Source: an uncultured Clostridia bacterium
GTDB lineage: Bacteria; Bacillota; Clostridia; Oscillospirales; Acutalibacteraceae
NCBI GenBank assembly: GCA_947627055.1
Contig: CANQUS010000016.1
Coordinates: 1 to 37,723, forward strand
Direction of reading: 5' to 3'
DNA length: 37,723 bases
The first letter of the stretch is position 1; the number at the start of each line of letters is the position of its first letter. This document shows positions 6,719-13,675 of this stretch, in pieces. The translations under genes and the position numbers were made by a program. The notes beneath the pieces are model-generated. The model saw only the letters and a list, made by a program, of their open reading frames with translations, ran no database searches and had not been told where the DNA came from.

Positions 6719-8329
6719 TTAATCATAATCTTTGTCATGCTCAAGTATCTTTCCCGATACTGCATCAATAGTATATTCATATTCTATTAAGCCGCTTACA
6801 AATTCGAGCTCATATTCATACCTGCCGTCATCTCTGTCCAGCTCGGCTTTTTTGAACCTCACATCGGATGCCGAAAGACCTGCGTTAGATAAAGCGATCT
6901 CCTTTGCCCTATCGACGCCAATGTAACTGTTACTCGTATTGCCGCTTGACTGTGACTGCAATACCTCTATATCCTTTTCGATTATATTTCCGTTTGCGGC
7001 ATTTATCTCATAATCATACTTCTTATCAGATGTACGGAACTCAATGTCGTATTTTGGTACGCGCTCGTCACTATCAAGCTTTGTCTTTGTAAATGTGGCT
7101 TTACCTGCGGTCACGTTTGCGTCTCTGAGAGCAATCTCCTTTGCCCTATCGACGCCAATGTAACTGTTATTCGTATTGCCGCTTGACTGTGACTGCAATA
7201 CCTCTGTATCCTTTTCGATTATATTTCCGTTTACGGCATTTATCTCATAATCATACTTCTTATCAGATGTACGGAACTCAATATCGTATTTCGGAGTACG
7301 CTCGTCACTGTCAAGCTTCGCTTTCGTGAAAGTGGCTTTACCTGCGGTTACGTTTGCGTCTTTGAGAGCAATCTCCTTTGCCCTATCGACGCCAATGTAA
7401 CTGTTATTCGTATTGCCGCTTGACTGTGACTGCAATACCTCTGTATCCTTTTCGATTATATTTCCGTTTACGGCATTTATCTCATAATCATACTTCTTAT
7501 CAGATGTACGGAACTCAATATCGTATTTCGGAGTACGCTCGTCACTGTCAAGCTTCGTTTTCGTGAAAGTGGCTTTACCTGCGGTTACGTTTGCGTCACC
7601 GAGAGCGATCTCCTTTGCCTTATCTACGCCGATATAGGCATTATTGTCGGTATTGTTGCCGGAAGCTGAGCTTTGTTGGTTATTCAATACTCTGACGTCC
7701 TTTTCAATTATACTTCCGTCAACGGCATTTATCTCATAATCGTATTTTTTGTTTGAAGCGGTAAATTCAATATCGTATACAACGATATTATTATCATTAT
7801 CAGTTTCAGCTTTTGTGAATTTAACATCGGAAGCCGAAAGCTTTACATCCCTCAACGCTATTTCTTTCGCACTTGCAATACCAATATATTTATCACCATT
7901 GCTGTTCTCCGTCGAATTTGAGGACTGCGAAACATTTAATGTCCGCACATCCTTTTCAATTATGCTTCCGTCAGCCGCGTTGATTTCATACTCATACTTT
8001 TTGTCTGGAGTACTGAACTCAATATCATACACTTGAACATTGTCGTCTTTGTCCTGCTTTGTCTGCGTAAAAGAAACGTCACTTTCACTCAATCCCGCAT
8101 CGGAAAGAGCGGCCTTTTTTGCATCGTCAAGAGATACGGCGTTTTCGTTATTATTAACTAGAGCTTCATTCTTATTTACAACGGCTGAAACAGCAGTATT
8201 GCTTTTGTCTTTATCAATAAAATTATGCGATACCGCAATGCCAATACATATACCGGATGCAATAAGAACACCGGCAATGCAACCCATTAAAATAAACACT
8301 TTTTTGCTTAACACAAATGTTGATTTCAT
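6719..8329 (-). CDS. Six-PepSY-domain membrane-anchored protein with tandem amplified repeats
   Basis: A 536-residue protein. A membrane helix (about residues 10-33) is followed by a Lys/Asn-rich linker and six PepSY domains at about 64-128, 148-213, 232-297, 311-376, 390-455 and 469-534, joined by Ser/Asn/Gln-rich linkers such as QSQSSGNTN. Domains 3, 4 and 5 are nearly identical 79-residue units encoded by 237-bp direct repeats. Domains 1, 2 and 6 are diverged. Each unit runs AKEIAL...DIEF...KYDYEINA.NG.IIEKD. The array should lie outside the cell. Function is unknown; PepSY domains are proposed to regulate or bind peptidases or cell-surface partners. ATG at 8329 has AGGAGGA upstream. The only good promoter lies at 8680-8708, beyond a terminator. 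Confidence 0.9.
   Translation of the reverse strand: MKSTFVLSKKVFILMGCIAGVLIASGICIGIAVSHNFIDKDKSNTAVSAVVNKNEALVNNNENAVSLDDAKKAALSDAGLSESDVSFTQTKQDKDDNVQVYDIEFSTPDKKYEYEINAADGSIIEKDVRTLNVSQSSNSTENSNGDKYIGIASAKEIALRDVKLSASDVKFTKAETDNDNNIVVYDIEFTASNKKYDYEINAVDGSIIEKDVRVLNNQQSSASGNNTDNNAYIGVDKAKEIALGDANVTAGKATFTKTKLDSDERTPKYDIEFRTSDKKYDYEINAVNGNIIEKDTEVLQSQSSGNTNNSYIGVDRAKEIALKDANVTAGKATFTKAKLDSDERTPKYDIEFRTSDKKYDYEINAVNGNIIEKDTEVLQSQSSGNTNNSYIGVDRAKEIALRDANVTAGKATFTKTKLDSDERVPKYDIEFRTSDKKYDYEINAANGNIIEKDIEVLQSQSSGNTSNSYIGVDRAKEIALSNAGLSASDVRFKKAELDRDDGRYEYELEFVSGLIEYEYTIDAVSGKILEHDKDYD
6903..7613. repeat. Three tandem 237-bp direct repeats within the PepSY gene
   Basis: Blocks starting at 6903, 7140 and 7377 repeat with a period of exactly 237 bp (79 codons), each opening with TTTGCCCTATCGACGCC. 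The second and third copies differ at only a handful of positions, and the first differs a little more. The sequence just right of 7613 opens similarly but is clearly diverged. The period keeps the reading frame, so copy number can change by recombination without breaking the protein. Confidence 0.95.
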
Positions 8330-8367
8330 AATGACTCCTCCTAATAGATTTGGTATTTTGGTATAAT

Positions 8368-8398
8368 AAAAGGGGCTCACAACTGACTGACCCCTTTT
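8368..8398 (-). terminator. Intrinsic terminator between the PepSY promoter and the PepSY gene
   Basis: An 8-bp stem: AAAAGGGG and CCCCTTTT at 8368-8375 and 8391-8398, with a 15-base loop. Read leftward it ends with a T-rich tract. It lies 39 bases before the six-domain PepSY start codon and about 280 bases after the only strong promoter, a position typical of an attenuator. It would also work rightward. Confidence 0.75.
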
Positions 8399-8673
8399 AA
8401 TTACGAAATGCGGTAATACAATATTGAATATTTCCAGAAACACCTATATATATTTAATTTTTCGGTTTTACACCTCTGTCCGAAAACAAATTTTCTTATA
8501 GTCGATGCACAATAACCAAAACAATAAATTCTGCAACAAAATGCGTTTCGGAAATTCCTACTGTTTACAGCAAAAGGTTTATCAGTCAATGTTGATAACA
8601 TCCTGTGCCGCAACAAACCTTTTGTGTTCGACAAAAACATCAATAAAGTTCTAAATACACTTTCTCTCCACTT
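8368..8673 (-). ncRNA. Candidate structured leader RNA or small RNA upstream of the PepSY gene
   Basis: The segment runs from the expected start point of the promoter at 8680-8708 to the terminator at 8368-8398. It lacks a convincing gene. A long imperfect hairpin is formed by CAAAAGGTTT (8571-8580) with AAACCTTTTG (8615-8624), with ATGTT/AACAT at its tip. UUGACUGA in this apical region can pair with UCAGUCA in the terminator loop, which could be an antitermination contact. No known riboswitch or 6S-like consensus was recognised. It may be a leader that controls readthrough into PepSY or a separate small RNA. Confidence 0.4.
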
Positions 8674-8679
8674 ATACAA

Positions 8680-8708
8680 AGTATATCATCATAATTTCAT
8701 AAAGTCAA
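8680..8708 (-). promoter_or_regulatory. Strong sigma-A-type promoter driving the PepSY leader
   Basis: On the minus strand, TTGACT (8703-8708), a 17-base spacer and TATACT (8680-8685). Transcription should start near 8673 and run toward the six-domain PepSY gene. Confidence 0.75.
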
Positions 8709-8712
8709 GTGC

Positions 8713-8865
8713 AAATCAAAAAAGCTTAAATTAAATTTCTTTGTTATTTTAATTGTCGTAAATTAACTGTTACACAAGTTTTTCCTATTTGCTACCTTTT
8801 TTGCTTACTGTAACATATCAATTGTAAACCCACAAAATCAAAAAGCTTAAATCAAATTTGCTTTA
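8713..8865. repeat. Pair of AT-rich direct repeats upstream of radC
   Basis: An about 28-base imperfect direct repeat, AATCAAAAAAGCTTAAATTA at 8714-8733 and AATCAAAAAGCTTAAATCAA at 8836-8855, each followed by a similar ATTT-rich tail. The spacing is about 121 bases, with no gene between them. They could be binding sites between the divergent PepSY leader and radC, or remains of a small duplication. Confidence 0.5.
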
Positions 8866-8898
8866 AAAAGATAGTTAAAATAAAAAGTCGTTTATCTG

Positions 8899-8927
8899 TT
8901 GCGAAAAATGAGCTTTTTTGATATACT
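8899..8927 (+). promoter_or_regulatory. Candidate radC promoter
   Basis: TTGCGA (8899-8904), 17-base spacer, TATACT (8922-8927), about 34 bases ahead of the radC start codon. Confidence 0.6.
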
Positions 8928-8960
8928 TAAGGAAATTGATAAGCATTGGAGGTTATCCTG

Positions 8961-9692
8961 ATGGAGCCTGCTTCAAAGAAAAAGGAAAGGGAATTAAAGC
9001 CCAAAAGTAGTGTCCATTCCGGACACAGAGATCGTATGAGAAATAAATATATTGAGAAGGGCGTTGATATATTTGAGCCGCACGAGCTTCTTGAAATGCT
9101 GCTGTTTTATGCCATCCCGAGAAAGGATACAAACGCGATAGCTCATGAGCTTTTGGATTCCTGCGGATCTCTTTCCGCTGTCTTTGACGCACCAACAGAA
9201 ATACTGATGAAGCATGGGATTTCGTTTAATGCTGCGATATTGCTGCACATGATACCTGATTTGGCGAGAGCATACCTCACCGATAAATTTAACAATAAGG
9301 AAAAGATAATAACCGATGAAAATATTGGAGATAAGATGATACGCTGCTTTGCGGGAAAGATGGAGGAGTACGTTTATGCTCTGTTTATGGACGCCAAGGG
9401 CAAGGAGATATACTGCGGAATGATTTCAAAAGGCAGTGTAAGTCTTGCACCGGTATATTGTAAGGAGCTTATAAGCATCGCGGCAAGATGTAATGCCGTC
9501 AGTGTGGTTATTGCACATAACCATCCGAGCGGCATAGCTTTTCCGTCGAAGGCAGACATAGAAGTCACAAAAAATGTTGCAGACGCTTTGAAAACTATCG
9601 GTGTCAGGCTTATTGACCATATAATCGTGGCAGATATGGACTATGTTTCTCTAGCGTCATCACAGCAGTTTTCGTTGCTGTTTGAGGGTTGA
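8961..9692 (+). CDS. radC: RadC-family JAB/MPN domain protein
   Basis: A 243-residue RadC protein. The N-terminal part (about 1-110) carries the helix-hairpin-helix-like region starting GHRDRMRNKYIEKG. The C-terminal JAB/MPN domain (about 120-243) shows the metal-binding signature HNHPSG (186-191) and a downstream Asp at 199, with a conserved FMDAKGKE strand at about 142-149. RadC was named for DNA repair, but that role is now doubted; a metalloprotease-like fold is established while substrates are unclear. ATG at 8961 is preceded by GGAGG. A longer frame from TTG 8946 was rejected because it would begin inside the ribosome site. The gene appears monocistronic. Confidence 0.95.
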   Translation: MEPASKKKERELKPKSSVHSGHRDRMRNKYIEKGVDIFEPHELLEMLLFYAIPRKDTNAIAHELLDSCGSLSAVFDAPTEILMKHGISFNAAILLHMIPDLARAYLTDKFNNKEKIITDENIGDKMIRCFAGKMEEYVYALFMDAKGKEIYCGMISKGSVSLAPVYCKELISIAARCNAVSVVIAHNHPSGIAFPSKADIEVTKNVADALKTIGVRLIDHIIVADMDYVSLASSQQFSLLFEG

Positions 9693-9898
9693 CTTTACTG
9701 TATATTTGCTGTACTGCCTTCCGTGCAGCTGCTTAAGTTGTCAATGGGTTTCTATTTATGATATAATTTATACAATTAAGCTGTATATAGTGGCTGAATA
9801 TATTTATTATACTACAAGTGGTATATTTTATTGCTTTGATAAGTATAAGGCTTATTTCTAATATTATTATTTTCTTTTTACCCTTAATTAAAATATGA
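9693..9898. other. Intergenic region between radC and the pfl promoter
   Basis: AT-rich spacer. A 7-bp stem with one G-U pair (about 9711-9732, GCTGTAC/GTGCAGC) follows radC but has no T-run, so it is at best a weak terminator. Nothing else is recognisable. Confidence 0.4.
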
Positions 9899-9926
9899 AT
9901 TTTTATTCTTTTAAAAGAATAAAAAT
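9899..9926. promoter_or_regulatory. Perfect 28-bp palindrome just upstream of the pflB promoter
   Basis: ATTTTTATTCTTTT at 9899-9912 is followed by its exact reverse complement at 9913-9926. It ends one base before the -35 box of the pflB promoter. It may be an operator for a redox or sugar regulator. It does not match the Rex consensus. Confidence 0.6.
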
Positions 9927-9927
9927 C

Positions 9928-9956
9928 TTGAACTGAAAATTATAGTATGATATAAT
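9928..9956 (+). promoter_or_regulatory. Strong pflB promoter
   Basis: TTGAAC (9928-9933), 17-base spacer, perfect TATAAT (9951-9956). The start site should be near 9963, leaving an untranslated leader of about 120 bases. The word TGATATAATAT recurs at 10001-10011 and could act as a second -10. Confidence 0.75.
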
Positions 9957-9975
9957 ATTGTGTAACTTGAAAACT

Positions 9976-10035
9976 AATCTTCCGACCCGACAACTACGGG
10001 TGATATAATATCAATTTCAAACGTTGAAGATTTTT
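9976..10035 (+). other. Foldable 5' leader of pflB
   Basis: A closing stem AATCTTC (9976-9982)/GAAGATT (10026-10032) is followed by a few T residues. Inside it are stems ACCCG (9985-9989)/CGGGT (9997-10001), GATAT (10002-10006)/ATATC (10008-10012), and TTCAA (10016-10020)/TTGAA (10024-10028). The last overlaps the closing stem, so the two may exclude each other. It does not show the conserved bases of the ZTP (pfl-motif) riboswitch. Confidence 0.35.
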
Positions 10036-10081
10036 GATCATTTTTAAGTTGTTTATTGCTTTAAAGGAAGGGGATTCTCAA

Positions 10082-12334
10082 ATGAAAAATTTTAAACAAT
10101 GGGAAGGCTTTGAGGGAAGCATTTGGAAAGAAGAAGTCAACACACGTGATTTTATTCAGAAAAATTACCATCCTTATGACGGCGATGCTTCGTTCCTTGA
10201 GGGTCCGACAGAGGCTACAAACAAGCTTTGGGAAATTCTTCAGGCACTGCAGAAGGAAGAAAGAGCTAAAGGCGGCGTTCTTGATATGGATACCAGCATA
10301 GTATCCTCAATCACATCTCACGCGCCGGGCTATATAAGCGAAGAAACAAAGGGTTTGGAGAAAATCGTCGGACTGCAGACAGATAAGCCGCTCAAGCGTG
10401 CGTTTATGCCGTTGGGCGGTATAAAGATGGCTGAGCAGGCTTGCGAAACTAACGGCTACACTCCCGATCCGGAGCTTCATAAAATTTTCACAGAGTATTG
10501 CACGACTCATAACCAAGGTGTGTTTGATGCGTATACGCCTGAGATGAAAAGGGCTCGCCACAACAAGATCATTACAGGTCTGCCCGACACATACGGTCGA
10601 GGGAGAATTGTCGGTGACTACCGCCGAGTTGCTCTTTACGGCATTGATTTTCTTATTGAGGAAAAGAAAAAGGATTTTGCAAATTGCGGCGATGGCACAA
10701 TGACTGACGACGTTATCAGGCTTCGCGAGGAAATAGCAAAGCAGATAAGAGCGCTTAACTCCATGAAGGAAATGGCTGAATCCTACGGCTTTGATATTTC
10801 CGTTCCAGCCGCAAACGCGCGTGAGGCTGTACAGTGGCTCTATTTCGGGTATCTTGCAGCTATAAAAACTCAAAATGGCGCTGCGATGAGTGTCGGACGT
10901 GTTTCAACGTTTATTGATATTTATATTCAGAGAGATCTCGATAACGGAACAATAACCGAAACAGAGGCGCAGGAGCTTATCGACCATTTTGTCATGAAGT
11001 GCAGAATGGTCAAGTTTGCCCGTATACCGTCCTACAACCAGTTGTTCTCCGGCGACCCTGTTTGGGCTACTCTTGAGGTCGCGGGCATAGGTGTTGACGG
11101 CAGATCAATGGTGACTAAGAATGACTTCCGTTTTCTCCATACTCTCGAGAATATGGGACCATCTCCCGAGCCTAACCTTACAGTTCTCTATTCTTCCGCG
11201 CTTCCCGATAACTTTAAAAAGTACGCATCGAAAATATCGGTCACGACAAGCTCTATCCAATATGAGAACGATGATGTTATGAAGCCCGTTTGGGGAGACG
11301 ATTACTCGATTTGCTGCTGCGTCTCCGCAACACAGACAGGTAAGGAAATGCAATTCTTCGGCGCAAGAGCCAATCTTGCGAAGTGCTTACTATATGCCAT
11401 TAACGGTGGTGTAGATGTAAAGACACGCGAACAGGTCGGTCCCGCATATCGCCCGATAACATCCGAATATCTCGATTATGATGAGGTTATTGCTAAGTAT
11501 ACGACAATGATGGATTGGCTTGCAGGTCTTTATGTCAACACACTTAACCTCATTCAATATATGCACGACAAGTATTTCTACGAAGCTGCAGAGATGGCAT
11601 TGATTGATACTGATGTACGCAGAACATTTGCGACAGGCATCGCGGGCTTTTCCCATGTTGTTGACTCTCTCAGCGCTATCAAGTATGCTAAGGTCAGAAC
11701 GGTAAGAGATGAAACAGGTATAGTCGTAAAATATATAACAGAAGGTGACTTCCCGCGCTACGGCAATGATGATGACAGGGCAGACGAGATTGCACTCTGG
11801 CTTCTAAAGACATTCCTTGAAATGATCAAAAAGCGTCACACATATCGTAATTCCGAGGCGACGACTTCTATACTGACCATAACCTCTAATGTTGTTTACG
11901 GCAAGGCAACAGGCGATATGCCTGACGGAAGAAAGGCAGGAGAGCCTCTCGCACCCGGAGCTAACCCCAGCTACGGAGCGGAAAAGAACGGACTTCTCGC
12001 TTCTCTTAACTCCGTAGCAAAGCTTCCGTATCATTGGGCGCTCGACGGCATCTCAAATACTCAGACCATCAACCCGGATGCTCTCGGTCATAATGACGAT
12101 GAACGTGTTGATAACCTTGTTCAGGTACTTGACGGTTATTTTGACCAAGGCGCACATCACCTCAATGTCAATGTATTCGGCAGAGAGAAGCTTATTGACG
12201 CTATGGAGCATCCCGAAAAGGAAGAGTATGCGAACTTTACTATTCGTGTTTCCGGTTATGCTGTTAAGTTTATCGACCTTACCCGTGAGCAGCAGCTTGA
12301 CGTTATATCCCGTACCTGCCACGCTTCATTGTAA
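10082..12334 (+). CDS. pflB: Formate C-acetyltransferase (pyruvate formate-lyase)
   Basis: A 750-residue glycyl-radical enzyme that converts pyruvate and CoA to acetyl-CoA and formate in the cytoplasm under anaerobic conditions. The catalytic Cys pair lies in [12 protein letters not shown] (412-413, with a third Cys at 411). The radical Gly is in RVSGYAVKF near the C terminus (Gly 725). Length and order of blocks match classical PflB from E. coli and Firmicutes. ATG at 10082 follows AAGGAAGGGG; a longer frame from 10034 has no site. pflA begins 3 bases after its stop codon, so the two are co-translated. It has a strong promoter, a palindrome and a structured leader. Confidence 0.98.
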   Translation: MKNFKQWEGFEGSIWKEEVNTRDFIQKNYHPYDGDASFLEGPTEATNKLWEILQALQKEERAKGGVLDMDTSIVSSITSHAPGYISEETKGLEKIVGLQTDKPLKRAFMPLGGIKMAEQACETNGYTPDPELHKIFTEYCTTHNQGVFDAYTPEMKRARHNKIITGLPDTYGRGRIVGDYRRVALYGIDFLIEEKKKDFANCGDGTMTDDVIRLREEIAKQIRALNSMKEMAESYGFDISVPAANAREAVQWLYFGYLAAIKTQNGAAMSVGRVSTFIDIYIQRDLDNGTITETEAQELIDHFVMKCRMVKFARIPSYNQLFSGDPVWATLEVAGIGVDGRSMVTKNDFRFLHTLENMGPSPEPNLTVLYSSALPDNFKKYASKISVTTSSIQYENDDVMKPVWGDDYSICCCVSATQTGKEMQFFGARANLAKCLLYAINGGVDVKTREQVGPAYRPITSEYLDYDEVIAKYTTMMDWLAGLYVNTLNLIQYMHDKYFYEAAEMALIDTDVRRTFATGIAGFSHVVDSLSAIKYAKVRTVRDETGIVVKYITEGDFPRYGNDDDRADEIALWLLKTFLEMIKKRHTYRNSEATTSILTITSNVVYGKATGDMPDGRKAGEPLAPGANPSYGAEKNGLLASLNSVAKLPYHWALDGISNTQTINPDALGHNDDERVDNLVQVLDGYFDQGAHHLNVNVFGREKLIDAMEHPEKEEYANFTIRVSGYAVKFIDLTREQQLDVISRTCHASL

Positions 12335-12337
12335 ATC

Positions 12338-13069
12338 ATGATCGGTTATATTCATTCTCTGGAAAGCTTCGGACTTGTTGACGGTCCCGGCGTCCGCTTC
12401 GTGGTTTTTTTGCAGGGTTGCTCGATGAGATGCAAATTTTGTCACAATCCCGATACTTGGCAACTTGGAGGAGGCGAGGAGTGGACAGCCGAAAAGCTTT
12501 TTGAACACATATATCGCTACCGCAAATATTGGAAGGATAACGGCGGAATTACAGTGAGCGGCGGAGAACCGCTGCTGCAGATAGATTTCGTAACAGAGCT
12601 TTTTAAATTTGCAAAAGCAAAAGGTATCCATACTGCTATTGATACTGCCGGACAGCCTTTTTCCGACGAAACCTCATGGATGGAAAAGTTTGCGGAGCTG
12701 ATGTCTGTAACCGACCTGGTTTTGCTTGATATTAAGGAATTTGACAGTCAAAGGCACAAAGCTCTGACAGGTGTTGATAATTCAAATATTCTAAAAATGG
12801 CAAGATGGCTTTCTGATAATGATAAACCCATGTGGATCCGTCACGTTCTTATTCCAAACGTGACCGATGATGTTAATGACCTTGAAAAAATACACGAATT
12901 TATTTCCTCACTTAAAACTGTTGAACGTGTTGAGGTTCTTCCTTATCATACGCTTGGAATTGCAAAATGGGAGAGCCTGGGTATTAAATATCTTTTAGCA
13001 GGTGTTCCGACGCCTACTCAGGAACAAATAAATATTGCCGAAAAAATCCTCCATATTGTGGATAAATAA
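12338..13069 (+). CDS. pflA: Pyruvate formate-lyase activating enzyme (radical SAM)
   Basis: A 243-residue radical SAM activase that abstracts hydrogen from the PflB glycine using a 4Fe-4S cluster and SAM. The cluster motif is CSMRCKFC (Cys 28, 32 and 35) in the CxxxCxxC pattern. ITVSGGEPLLQ near residue 68 is the GGE motif for SAM binding. The start MIGYIHSLESFGLVDGPG is characteristic of PflA, whose first residues contact substrate and SAM. ATG at 12338 lies 3 bases after the pflB stop, and no good ribosome site is visible, which suggests translational coupling. A terminator follows at 13189-13226. Confidence 0.97.
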   Translation: MIGYIHSLESFGLVDGPGVRFVVFLQGCSMRCKFCHNPDTWQLGGGEEWTAEKLFEHIYRYRKYWKDNGGITVSGGEPLLQIDFVTELFKFAKAKGIHTAIDTAGQPFSDETSWMEKFAELMSVTDLVLLDIKEFDSQRHKALTGVDNSNILKMARWLSDNDKPMWIRHVLIPNVTDDVNDLEKIHEFISSLKTVERVEVLPYHTLGIAKWESLGIKYLLAGVPTPTQEQINIAEKILHIVDK

Positions 13070-13188
13070 TGGCAATTTGCGAGTATTTATTGTATAGGCG
13101 AAAAAGATTGAGTTCTTAATTAAGCCGTATCATTTTATGCTTACCGCGCAAAACGCCTCTATAACATAAATATTTGATTTTAAACAAA

Positions 13189-13226
13189 AAAACTGATGTC
13201 GGTATTCCGCCGATGTCAGTTTTTTC
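13189..13226 (+). terminator. Terminator of the pflBA operon
   Basis: The arms AACTGA...TCGG and CCGA...TCAGTT pair, with two internal mismatches, and a T6 run follows. It lies about 120 bases after the pflA stop codon. The intervening 13070-13188 shows no gene. Confidence 0.8.
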
Positions 13227-13229
13227 AAG

Positions 13230-13617
13230 TTATTTCATTGTTACAGAAGCAGCTGCTTTTGCAATAAAAATACCTGCTTCGACAATTGTTTTCTCAGAGT
13301 GATCATGGTATTCTTGCCGAAAGCGGATATTCTGTGTTCGATAGTCGCGGACTGTATCTGCTGCGATACCACAAAAAATACAGTTATGTGCTTTCCGTTC
13401 CATTTCTACGTTTATGAGAAGCTCTCCATCGGTTTCTTCGATTTTTGTAACTTTTAACCCTTGCGATCCAATTTTTTTTTTGTAAAATCAGTATAGAGCA
13501 TATTTGTCCTCCGTTCATGGTTATTGTATCATTTCCATTTCAACGGATTTTCGCCAAATATGCTCTGCTTTTTATTTGCAGACTCTGCTTGGTTACACCA
13601 ACATTTAGTATAGAACC
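13230..13617 (-). pseudogene. Truncated, frameshifted ISL3-family transposase remnant (copy 1)
   Basis: Read on the minus strand, a terminus-like GGTTCTATACTAAATG begins at 13617. GGAGG and ATG (13501) follow, and the coded start MLYTDFT is followed by an A9-10 run with a frameshift that brings an early stop. In the shifted frame the remains read KVTKIEETDGELL, then a CIFCG zinc-finger piece and DYRTQNI, the N-terminal zinc-binding region of ISL3-type transposases. The rest of the transposase is missing; an unrelated open tail runs to the TAA at 13230-13232. The first about 250 bases match the second remnant at 28036-28255. Assignment to ISL3 is by motif and the exact family member is unknown. 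Confidence 0.65.
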
Positions 13618-13629
13618 TTTAAAAATAAA

Positions 13630-13674
13630 AACAAGTCGGCAGCGTTTCAAGCATAGCTGCTGACTTGTTTTTTT
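13630..13674 (-). terminator. Terminator of the ctsR-clpC operon
   Basis: A long stem formed by AACAAGTC...CAGC and GCTG...GACTTGTT, with T/A-rich flanks on both sides. It lies directly after the clpC stop codon. Confidence 0.85.
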
Positions 13675-13675
13675 A

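Noticed and set aside
6904-7566. Three identical 62-codon plus-strand frames
   Set aside because: Antisense shadows of the tandem PepSY repeats, useful only as proof of the 237-bp period.
6903-7613. CRISPR-like or satellite repeat array
   Set aside because: The 237-bp repeats are coding, in frame, without spacers, and encode PepSY domains.
8401-8679. A 92-codon minus-strand frame ending at the PepSY leader terminator
   Set aside because: Starts at TTG inside the -10 to start region of the promoter, odd Cys/Arg/Phe-rich composition and no ribosome site. The segment fits a structured RNA better.
9899-10081. ZTP (pfl-motif) riboswitch upstream of pflB
   Set aside because: The conserved pfl-motif bases were looked for and not found. 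The leader folds differently.
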